Source of the DNA: Spirochaetota bacterium
GTDB lineage: Bacteria; Spirochaetota; Brevinematia; DTOW01
Length of the DNA: 5,869 nucleotides
Direction: 5' to 3'
Assembly: GCA_028276145.1 (NCBI GenBank)
Contig: JAPYWX010000099.1
Coordinates: forward strand, 1 to 5,869
Made by a program: the position numbers and the translations under genes. Positions 1 to 5,451 of the stretch are shown one piece after another. The notes beneath the pieces are model-generated. The model worked only from the letters and a program-made list of their open reading frames with translations, did no database searches and had not been told where the DNA came from. Within the stretch, counting starts at the first letter, position 1, and each line of letters opens with the position of its first letter.

Positions 1-855
1 ATTTAGTAATGTTAGGTTTTTTGTTCTGTACTTTATCAAAACCTCGTTGAGGTTGTGTACTACGGCTGAGAAAGCGACAGCTTCACCCTCTTCGTTTTCT
101 ATTATTATTACCATTTCAGGATATACAATTGATGCTAAGAACTCAGCAGTTTCCTTTTTTTCTTCTTCGGTCAATGGTATGAACATGTAGTTTTCTGACC
201 AGCTGTCATGGTATATTTCTATTATTTTTTCAACTTCCTCTTCCATTTTTTTGGTGTTTAGGTATCTAACCTTGAATTTACCTCTTTTTAGGACTTTCTC
301 CGTCAATTCTAGAAGTCTTTCATCTAGCGGTAAGGTAGGATCATAGTACCAAGCGTAAAGATCTTTTGCTTTTTTGAATCCATAGTTTTCTATTAATGTC
401 TTGTAGTACTCGGGGTTGTATGGCATCATTACATAGGAAGGAGAGTCAAAACCTTCGACAAGTAATCCTACTTCATCGTTTGTTGAATAGCTCGTTGGTC
501 CATACATCGTATTGAGTCCTTTACTTCTTAGCCATTCGGCTGCTTTTTCAAACAAAGCGTTAGCCACTTCTTGGTCATTAATACATTCAAAGAATCCAAA
601 AAAGCCATCAGTTTTGTTGTATCTTTGGTTATGAATATTATTTTTTATTGCCGCAATTCTACCTACAGGTTTACCGTCTTTGTATGCTATGAAAAATTCA
701 GCTTCGTTGTGATTTAAGAAGGAGGATTTCTTTCTGTTTAGTTTTTTCGTTATGTCCATTAGTAGTGGTGGTGTCCAGTTGGGATTATCACCTTGTACAA
801 TGAAAGCTACTTTTATAAATTCATTAGGATTATTGCACACTTTAACTTCTATCAT
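1..855 (-). CDS. YghO-like GNAT-fold acyltransferase family protein, 3' end cut by the window
   Basis: The frame is open for 285 codons from ATG (complement of 853-855) to the left edge, so the C-terminus is missing. Family members as I recall them are about 370-390 residues, so roughly the last quarter lies outside. Seen: an N-terminal stretch ending NPNWTPPLL (24-32), then FFIAYKDGKPVGRIAAI (54-70), GFFGFFEC (84-91), MYGPTSYSTNDEVGLLVEGF (117-136), and YVMMPYNPEYY (141-151) followed by YGFKKAKDLYAWY. This series is typical of the uncharacterised GNAT-like family that includes E. coli YghO. The VGRIAAI strand fits an acyl-CoA-binding fold, but the substrate is unknown. No signal peptide or membrane segment is visible, so it is probably cytoplasmic. 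It is divergent from the cNMP/TPR gene. The start is supported by a GGAGGT five bases upstream. Family placement is confident; function is not. Confidence 0.85.
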   Translation of the reverse strand, partial: MIEVKVCNNPNEFIKVAFIVQGDNPNWTPPLLMDITKKLNRKKSSFLNHNEAEFFIAYKDGKPVGRIAAIKNNIHNQRYNKTDGFFGFFECINDQEVANALFEKAAEWLRSKGLNTMYGPTSYSTNDEVGLLVEGFDSPSYVMMPYNPEYYKTLIENYGFKKAKDLYAWYYDPTLPLDERLLELTEKVLKRGKFKVRYLNTKKMEEEVEKIIEIYHDSWSENYMFIPLTEEEKKETAEFLASIVYPEMVIIIENEEGEAVAFSAVVHNLNEVLIKYRTKNLTLLN

Positions 856-860
856 AGAAG

Positions 861-866
861 ACCTCC
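861..866 (-). promoter_or_regulatory. Ribosome binding site of the YghO-like gene
   Basis: On the minus strand this reads GGAGGT, followed by CTTCT and the ATG at 855-853. It is the strongest Shine-Dalgarno in the window and fixes the start of the GNAT-like gene. The other genes here have weak or no such sites. Confidence 0.85.
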
Positions 867-915
867 AACAAATGAATTTTGATAATAGTATTGAATTTTA
901 TTCAAATTGTTTTTA

Positions 916-936
916 CATGGATGCTACGCATCCATG
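916..936. repeat. Perfect 9-bp palindrome with 3-nt loop, related to the one at 5227-5245
   Basis: CATGGATGC (916-924), loop TAC, GCATCCATG (928-936). The 13-base core at 920-932 is the exact reverse complement of 5230-5242, while the outer stem bases differ in the two copies yet stay paired. On the minus strand it lies between the stop codon of a short open frame and the Shine-Dalgarno of the GNAT-like gene, and is followed by TAAAAACAA, which is too poor in T to be a good intrinsic terminator in that direction. It could be a dispersed hairpin repeat, a processing or stability element of a minus-strand transcript, or a protein-binding site. Confidence 0.8.
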
Positions 937-1020
937 CTATGGTAGTCTCAGGATACTAAACAAAAATTTACGCTGTTGCCTTCTATTTCTCGTTAACGGT
1001 TCAAGGTGCGACAGGTTCAT
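937..1020 (-). CDS. Doubtful 27-codon minus-strand ORF
   Basis: ATG is the complement of 1018-1020 and TAG the complement of 937-939. The peptide begins MNLSHLEPL, continues with the basic run TRNRRQQRKF and ends LFSILRLP. The same frame stays open upstream to 1122 without a standard start codon; that part is rich in Ser, Thr and Asn. There is no usable ribosome site (AGGA directly abuts the ATG) and no clear promoter. This stretch is visibly richer in G+C than the sequence on either side. It could be a remnant of a gene, part of a dispersed element that ends in the 916-936 palindrome, or chance. I do not assign a function. Confidence 0.15.
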   Translation of the reverse strand: MNLSHLEPLTRNRRQQRKFLFSILRLP

Positions 1021-1160
1021 TCCTATCTTATTAGATTTATTGAGTGTGTTTGTAGCACTTTCTTGAGAAACATTAGAGAATGTGGGGGTAAAACTAGTAG
1101 AATATGTAGGTGGAACTACTATTTATGTGTTCTAAGAGTCAAATGAATGCTTTTGTGTGT

Positions 1161-1190
1161 TTGAAATTTTTAATAATTATTTGATATTAA
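1161..1190 (+). promoter_or_regulatory. Possible sigma70-type promoter of the cNMP/TPR gene
   Basis: TTGAAA (1161-1166) and TATTAA (1185-1190) are separated by 18 bases. Transcription from it would begin near 1197, after the GTG at 1195, which favours the ATG at 1228 as the start codon. A second pair, TTGATA (1181-1186) and TAATAT (1205-1210), also spaced by 18, is possible. AT-rich sequence makes such matches common. Confidence 0.35.
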
Positions 1191-1227
1191 TTGTGTGTTA
1201 GTAGTAATATTTTTTATAGATACAGAG

Positions 1228-2238
1228 ATGCCGAGTCTGAGGAAGTATAATTCAGGGTCAATAATTTATTTTGACAAAGATGTTAGTGATGAGATTTTCC
1301 TTCTTAAGAGTGGTAAAGTTTTGATAAAGTTTATATCTGAGGATACGGGAGAGGAGATTTCTAAGCCTGCTAGACCTGGCGAGATTTTTGGGCTGAAGTC
1401 AGCAATTATAGGGGTACCTAGGGGTGAGACGGCTATAGCCGCGGAACCTTCCGAGGTTGTTGTTTTCACAACTAGAGAGTTTGAAATTTTTGCATCAAAT
1501 AACCCTGAAGTTCTGTTCAAGACGCTTAAAGCTTTGAGCAATCAGCTTAGAAATATAGGTATTAAGGTTAATAATCTCTTGTCAAATAATACTATTGTTC
1601 CGCCGGATGTAGGAATGTTGAAGATAGGTGAGTACTTTTTAACAAGCAAGAAATACGAACAGGCAATTCAGGTTTTTGAAAAATTCCTTAAAACGTATCC
1701 TGATTCTCCATTAGCTAATGAAGCGAAGAGATATATTGAGATTGCTAAGAAAGCAAAAGAAACTGGCGTTTTAGATAAGATTCCTTCCTTGGGTATGACA
1801 AAGAAGAATAATCACGTCACAGCGGATGATATAACGTTTGATGGCACTATATCTAGCGTTATGAATGCAATATATCTAGCCGAAAACATGTACAACAGAG
1901 GTGAATATTCGGAAGCTTTGAAAGTTATAGAAAAACTTATGCTTTCTGGGGTTAACACGTCTAATGATTTGTTTGAAAAGGTATTATCTATAAAGGCAAA
2001 AATTCTCATGAAACTCAAAAAGTTTGATGAAGCAATTGCTACTTACAAAGAGATAATTGACAAATTCCCTAATTCAAAACAGATAAAACTTTCTTTGTTT
2101 GGTATGGCTTCAGCTTTTATAGAGAAGGGTGATAAGAACAATGGAATAATGATACTGAGAAAGGTAGCTTCAATGCCGCCATTTGATGAGATATCTCAGA
2201 AAGCTCAAGAAGTGGCTAATAAGCTTAATTTACTTTAG
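1228..2238 (+). CDS. Cyclic-nucleotide-binding-like domain protein with C-terminal TPR repeats
   Basis: The 336-residue protein has an N-terminal jelly-roll domain of the cNMP-binding (Crp-type) fold: GSIIYFDKD (10-18), IFLLKSGKV (23-31), and PGEIFGLKSAIIGVPRGETAI (50-70) where the phosphate-binding cassette should be. The Arg (65) is present, but the usual FGE-L-AL pattern reads FGLKSAI, so nucleotide binding is uncertain. A helical linker leads to TPR-like helices: IGEYFLTSKKYEQAIQVFEKFLKTYP (133-158), then about 213-240, 250-281 and 286-313. No DNA-binding helix-turn-helix follows, so this is more likely a sensor or scaffold than a transcription factor. I recall this architecture from spirochaetes. 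The frame opens earlier at a GTG (1195), but family alignment and the promoter position favour this ATG; the ribosome site is weak either way. It is convergent with the HD-GYP gene, with overlapping stops. No signal peptide is visible. Confidence 0.8.
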   Translation: MPSLRKYNSGSIIYFDKDVSDEIFLLKSGKVLIKFISEDTGEEISKPARPGEIFGLKSAIIGVPRGETAIAAEPSEVVVFTTREFEIFASNNPEVLFKTLKALSNQLRNIGIKVNNLLSNNTIVPPDVGMLKIGEYFLTSKKYEQAIQVFEKFLKTYPDSPLANEAKRYIEIAKKAKETGVLDKIPSLGMTKKNNHVTADDITFDGTISSVMNAIYLAENMYNRGEYSEALKVIEKLMLSGVNTSNDLFEKVLSIKAKILMKLKKFDEAIATYKEIIDKFPNSKQIKLSLFGMASAFIEKGDKNNGIMILRKVASMPPFDEISQKAQEVANKLNLL

Positions 2239-3380
2239 GTCATTATAATTTTTAGCTTTTCTATTTCGTCAATTTCAGTTATTGACCTTACGATGTACCT
2301 GGATGAGTCTAGATAGAGGTTTATTTTTCTCTTCGTGTCAGGCTTACCTAAAGCATTTTCAATAACTAGAACTGTGGGTCTGAGAGTGTACTCTGAATCT
2401 TTCTGAGTTATTACTGCTTTTTCTCCTGTGTTTAATAGGACAAAGGAGCCAATTGCGTAGGGGGATGGGAGTCCATAGAGTTTTGACATCTCCATGATGA
2501 ATTTCTGGGCTAGAAGAGGTTCAAAGTAGATTCCTGATTTTTTCATTATGAAATTTAGTGTTTGTGGTATTGACATACCTGGTTTATATGGTCTTTCGGA
2601 AGTTAGAGCATCGAAAACATCTGCTAAGCTTACGATTTGTGGGTATCTACCAATTCTGTCGAACTTTAAGCCTAAAGGGTAACCATTTCCGTCGAACCTT
2701 TCATGATGGAAGAGAACAATTTTTTTTGCGTAAGTGCTTACGGTAGGTTCGTCTTTTATTGCGAAGTACCCTATTATTGGATGTTTTTTTATGATTTTTA
2801 ATTCTTCTTCTGTTAGTTCACCTGGCTTGTAGAGGATGGAAGTAGGAATCTTTACTTTGCCAATGTCATGGAGTATTGCACCCATCCCAACCTCTTTTAT
2901 CACAAAGTCACTTGCTCCTAGAAACTTAGAGAAGAACATTGATAGTATTGTTACATTTATTAGGTGTGTGTATGTGTATTCATCGTAGTTTTTGACTATT
3001 GACAGGTTTATAGCTGCTTTACCTAGTTTTGATATCATTTCTTTGAATAGTTTTTCTATAACATTCCTTACCTCCTCTACATTCACTTTCTCATCTTTTT
3101 TTACTTGTTCTAGAATGTTGTCTATGGCTTCTTTGGCTTCTTCCTTGATTTCTTCTGAAAACATTGGAGGCATGTTTTGGGAGAGGTCTTTGTTGATGTT
3201 TTTGGTATAGTAGAGTTCTCTAATTCCTTTCTTTTTGAGTTCATCAATTACTGATTGTGTTATAGGTTTCTTAGCTGGCCAGATGAATATTCCTTCTTTA
3301 GAGAACAGGTCTCCTGCCAAGACCATACCAGGCTTTAGAAAGTCAACTAGTATGTCTTCTCTTATTTTGTCTCCTTCCAT
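2235..3380 (-). CDS. HD-GYP domain cyclic di-GMP phosphodiesterase
   Basis: 381 residues, predicted to hydrolyse cyclic di-GMP in the cytoplasm. An N-terminal module (about 8-60, LKPGMVLAGDLFSKEG then a KKGIRELYYTK end) resembles the one that often precedes HD-GYP domains. A charged helical stretch (75-120) leads into the HD-GYP core: H139, HD at 171-172 in ILHDIGK, H200 in KKHP, HHE at 225-227 and DGNGYP at 230-235, then SLADVFDALTSERPY (251-265). All metal and signature residues I know for the family are present, so it should be active. The C-terminal 305-381 region matches the tail usual in stand-alone HD-GYP proteins (GSFVLLNTGEKAVI). There is no receiver, PAS or membrane segment, so the input signal is not apparent. 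Its stop overlaps that of the cNMP/TPR gene by four bases, and it is divergent from cimA. The start at 3380 lies just after a strong promoter, so its message may be nearly leaderless. Confidence 0.92.
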   Translation of the reverse strand: MEGDKIREDILVDFLKPGMVLAGDLFSKEGIFIWPAKKPITQSVIDELKKKGIRELYYTKNINKDLSQNMPPMFSEEIKEEAKEAIDNILEQVKKDEKVNVEEVRNVIEKLFKEMISKLGKAAINLSIVKNYDEYTYTHLINVTILSMFFSKFLGASDFVIKEVGMGAILHDIGKVKIPTSILYKPGELTEEELKIIKKHPIIGYFAIKDEPTVSTYAKKIVLFHHERFDGNGYPLGLKFDRIGRYPQIVSLADVFDALTSERPYKPGMSIPQTLNFIMKKSGIYFEPLLAQKFIMEMSKLYGLPSPYAIGSFVLLNTGEKAVITQKDSEYTLRPTVLVIENALGKPDTKRKINLYLDSSRYIVRSITEIDEIEKLKIIMT

Positions 3381-3390
3381 CCTTCAATAG

Positions 3391-3420
3391 ATTATCAATG
3401 TATAGACAAAAATATTTCAA
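3391..3420 (-). promoter_or_regulatory. Promoter of the HD-GYP gene
   Basis: On the minus strand TTGAAA (complement of 3415-3420) and GATAAT (complement of 3391-3396) are 18 bases apart, each matching five of six sigma70 consensus bases. This is the best promoter in the window. Only ten bases separate the -10 from the ATG, which implies a 5' leader of about four or five bases. Confidence 0.55.
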
Positions 3421-3449
3421 TAGTATGAAGTTTTGCTTTCCGGCAGAGT

Positions 3450-3468
3450 CAAAAAATTTGATTTTTTG
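3450..3468. repeat. AT hairpin in the divergent HD-GYP/cimA promoter region
   Basis: C followed by six A (3450-3456), loop TTTGA, six T followed by G (3462-3468): a perfect 7-bp inverted repeat. It lies between two copies of ATATTTCAAT (3412-3421 and 3471-3480) and between the complementary words AGTATG (3422-3427) and CATACT (3481-3486). It could be an A-tract bend, an operator or chance in AT-rich DNA. Confidence 0.4.
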
Positions 3469-3550
3469 TGATATTTCAATCATACTTTTTATTCGAAATC
3501 TTAAGTATAAAATACAGGTTTTTGAATTATTTGATATTTATGATTAGATT
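3458..3550 (+). promoter_or_regulatory. Candidate promoters of cimA
   Basis: Two sigma70-like pairs with 17-base spacing are visible: TTGATT (3458-3463) with CATACT (3481-3486), and TTGAAT (3522-3527) with TAGATT (3545-3550). Each hexamer matches four of six consensus bases. The second would give a leader of about 30 bases before the ATG at 3588. No T-box, leader peptide or riboswitch structure was recognised. Confidence 0.3.
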
Positions 3551-3587
3551 ATAAATGTATTGATGCTTGTTTTTTGTGGGGTTTTGT

Positions 3588-5174
3588 ATGCAGGGAGAGG
3601 TTATTTACATATATGACACGACAATGAGAGATGGTAGGCAAGGCGAAAGTGTTGATTTTTCGATAAACGATATGTTGCTTTTGACGAGAGTTCTTGATGA
3701 TTTTGGTGTGGATTATATAGAAGGTGGTTGGCCAGCTTCGAATCCTAAGGACAAAACTTTTTTTGAAGAGGTTAGAAAGATAGAATTAAAACATGCCAAG
3801 ATAGCAGCGTTTGGTAGTACAAGGCATGCTAAGAACAAGGTTCAAGAAGACATGAATATACAGGAGCTTATAAATGCAAACACCCCAGTTGTCACAATAT
3901 TCGGTAAGTCTTGGGATTTACATGTGCATAAAGTTTTCAACATAAGCTTGGAGAAAAATCTAGAAATGATCTATGACTCAATTGCTTATTTGAAAGACAA
4001 GGGCAAAGAGGTAATATATGATGCTGAACACTTCTTTGATGGGTTCAAGGATAATCCTGACTATGCGTTGAAGACTCTAGAGGCAGCGGTTAGGGGAGGA
4101 GCTGACAATATAACATTAGCGGATACTAATGGTGGTACCTTGCCAAGTGAAGTCAGGGAGATAATGGCTAAAGTGAGAGAGGTCATAAAAGCACCTTTGG
4201 GTATCCACGCACATAATGATAGTGAGCTTGCTGTGGCTAATTCTATTGAAGCTGTTCAAAATGGAGCTATATTAGTTCAGGGGACTATAAATGGTTTTGG
4301 GGAGAGGTGTGGTAATGCAAACCTAATATCTATAATTCCTTCGTTAGTTCTGAAGATGGGTAAAAAGTTAAATGGTATAACAGAAGAGAATCTTAAGAAG
4401 CTAAGGGATATATCTGTTTTTGTTTATGATCTTGCTAATCTCATGCCTAATGAAAGGCAACCTTTTGTTGGTAGTAGTGCCTTTGCTCACAAGGGCGGTG
4501 TTCATGTTAATGCTGTACAGAAGGACCCCAGAACTTACGAACACATACCTCCCGAGAAGGTTGGTAATGTAAGGAGGATACTCATATCTGAGCAATCTGG
4601 TAAGAGTAACATTGTGGAGAAAATAAAGAATATGCCTGGTTTAGCTGATTTGGTTTCAAACGAAAGTTTGATGAAAAGTGTTTTGAACAGAATAAAGGAG
4701 TTGGAAAACGAAGGGTATAGCTTTGAAAGTGCTGAGGCATCTTTTGACCTTCTAGTTAGAGAACTAGTTGGTAGGAAGGAGGAATTCTTTGATTGTGTTA
4801 GCTTTACAGTGAATATTATAAAAAACCAGAATGATTTTGTTAATGATGCGTTAGTGAAGGTAAAAGTTGGGAATGAAATAGAGATAACTGCTGATGAAGG
4901 TGATGGACCTGTGAATGCTTTGGATAAAGCTCTTAGAAAGGCTCTAGCTAAGTTTTTCCCGAAAATATCAGAACTTAAATTGGTAGACTACAAGGTTAGG
5001 ATAATAAACCCCAAGGAGGGTTCTGCTGCTAAAATAAGAGTTTTGACTGAATTTGAATATGATCATTCCACATTTATGACAATAGGTGTCTCTGAAAACA
5101 TAATAGATGCTAGCTTCCAAGCCATTAGAGACGCATTCAATTACTTCTTAATGAAAGTATCTGAAAAGGATTGA
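3588..5174 (+). CDS. cimA: (R)-citramalate synthase
   Basis: Condenses pyruvate with acetyl-CoA to (R)-citramalate, the first step of the threonine-independent route to 2-oxobutyrate and isoleucine. The 528 residues fit the family length. The DRE-TIM barrel shows YDTTMRDGRQ (9-18) with R14 and the metal ligand D15, YIEGGWPASNPKD, which is characteristic of this CimA type rather than of 2-isopropylmalate synthase, and the metal histidines H207 and H209 in GIHAHND, followed by AVANS. VQGTINGFGERCGNANL and the linker motif HKGGVHVNAV follow. The C-terminal LeuA-type allosteric/dimer domain carries DEGDGPVNALDKAL from residue 436, where isoleucine feedback is expected in the family. The frame stays open upstream to a TTG at 3567, but the ATG at 3588 fits the family N-terminus and has GTGGGG six bases upstream. 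Other branched-chain genes are not adjacent, so it appears to be transcribed alone. Confidence 0.93.
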   Translation: MQGEVIYIYDTTMRDGRQGESVDFSINDMLLLTRVLDDFGVDYIEGGWPASNPKDKTFFEEVRKIELKHAKIAAFGSTRHAKNKVQEDMNIQELINANTPVVTIFGKSWDLHVHKVFNISLEKNLEMIYDSIAYLKDKGKEVIYDAEHFFDGFKDNPDYALKTLEAAVRGGADNITLADTNGGTLPSEVREIMAKVREVIKAPLGIHAHNDSELAVANSIEAVQNGAILVQGTINGFGERCGNANLISIIPSLVLKMGKKLNGITEENLKKLRDISVFVYDLANLMPNERQPFVGSSAFAHKGGVHVNAVQKDPRTYEHIPPEKVGNVRRILISEQSGKSNIVEKIKNMPGLADLVSNESLMKSVLNRIKELENEGYSFESAEASFDLLVRELVGRKEEFFDCVSFTVNIIKNQNDFVNDALVKVKVGNEIEITADEGDGPVNALDKALRKALAKFFPKISELKLVDYKVRIINPKEGSAAKIRVLTEFEYDHSTFMTIGVSENIIDASFQAIRDAFNYFLMKVSEKD

Positions 5175-5226
5175 TATAATTCTTTTAAAAAATATTACTT
5201 GTTTGACAAAACCTTCTTAAGAATCA

Positions 5227-5245
5227 AGAGATGCGTAGCATCTCT
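5227..5245. repeat. 8-bp palindrome with 3-nt loop, related to the one at 916-936
   Basis: AGAGATGC (5227-5234), loop GTA, GCATCTCT (5238-5245). The core 5230-5242 matches the complement of 920-932 exactly, while the outer pairs are AGA/TCT here and CATG/CATG there. It begins the hairpin run downstream of cimA and is followed by GCAATAAAAATG, so it is not a clean T-tailed terminator. Confidence 0.8.
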
Positions 5246-5260
5246 GCAATAAAAATGTAA

Positions 5261-5289
5261 TGCTTAATAGCACTTGGTGCTTTAAGCAC
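5261..5289. repeat. 12-bp stem with one bulge and alternative pairing partners
   Basis: TGCTTAA (5261-5267), a bulged T, AGCAC (5269-5273), loop TTG, then GTGCT (5277-5281) and TTAAGCA (5282-5288) form an almost perfect 12-bp stem. GTGCT can instead pair with the second AGCAC at 5285-5289 across a TTA loop. AAGCA (5285) can also pair with TGCTT at 5294-5298. The segment therefore has several mutually exclusive folds. Confidence 0.65.
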
Positions 5290-5309
5290 TTTATTGCTTT
5301 AAATTGGGA

Positions 5310-5354
5310 AACAGGCATTGGCCTGTTAAGAGACAGGCATTAGCCTGTTAAGAA
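5310..5354. repeat. Tandem 22-base hairpin repeats
   Basis: Two direct repeats, 5311-5332 and 5333-5354, differ at two positions (consensus ACAGGCATTRGCCTGT followed by TTAAGAR). Each is itself a hairpin with a 6-bp stem ACAGGC/GCCTGT and a 4-base loop; the first gains a seventh pair. A diverged third copy, GCAAGCACTAGCCTGA at 5355-5370, has four differences over the 16-base hairpin part and has lost most of its left arm. Confidence 0.8.
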
Positions 5355-5370
5355 GCAAGCACTAGCCTGA

Positions 5371-5394
5371 CACAGGCTAAACCTGTGAGTTTTT
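5371..5394 (+). terminator. Possible intrinsic terminator at the end of the hairpin run
   Basis: CACAGG (5371-5376), loop CTAAA, CCTGTG (5382-5387), then AG and five T (5390-5394). The 6-bp stem and T run fit a weak Rho-independent terminator for cimA or for an RNA made from the hairpin run. The left arm can instead pair upstream: TAGCCTG (5363-5369) with CAGGCTA (5373-5379) across ACA, a 7-bp stem that would disrupt the terminator. Confidence 0.4.
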
Positions 5395-5451
5395 CAACAC
5401 AGTCCTTTTAATTAGAAACAAACATTTGTACATCTTTAAAATAGACTAGAA

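Larger units (their letters stand above)
867..1180. other. Non-coding gap between two divergent genes
   Basis: No recognisable gene lies here. It holds a small AT inverted repeat at 891-905 (TTGAAT, TTT, ATTCAA) inside the likely leader or promoter of the minus-strand gene, with TATTAT (complement of 882-887) as a possible -10 but no convincing -35. It also holds the perfect palindrome at 916-936 and an open minus-strand frame at 937-1122 described separately. The plus-strand frame that covers 752-1066 runs antisense through the GNAT-like gene, resembles no known protein and is treated as spurious. Confidence 0.6.

Noticed and set aside
991..1020. Possible tRNA T-arm (GGTTCAAGG)
   Set aside because: No acceptor stem, anticodon arm or matching T stem could be built around it.
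752..1066. Plus-strand 104-codon open frame
   Set aside because: Its first third is antisense to the well-supported GNAT-like gene, the rest resembles no known protein, and there is no ribosome site.
1137..1142. Minus-strand TTGACT as a -35 for the short frame at 937-1122
   Set aside because: No -10 lies at acceptable spacing; the nearest AT-rich hexamer is about 10 bases away.
1195..1227. GTG start adding 11 residues to the cNMP/TPR protein
   Set aside because: The extra residues are not part of the family domain, there is no ribosome site, and the likely promoter would start transcription after this codon.
3567..3587. TTG start adding seven residues to CimA
   Set aside because: The ATG at 3588 gives the usual family N-terminus and has a GTGGGG at proper distance.
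5203..5208. TTGACA as a plus-strand -35 for the hairpin run
   Set aside because: There is no -10-like hexamer 16-18 bases downstream; that position reads AAGAGA.
5311..5370. CRISPR array
   Set aside because: Units are only 22 bases, directly adjacent, without unique spacers, and no cas genes are present.
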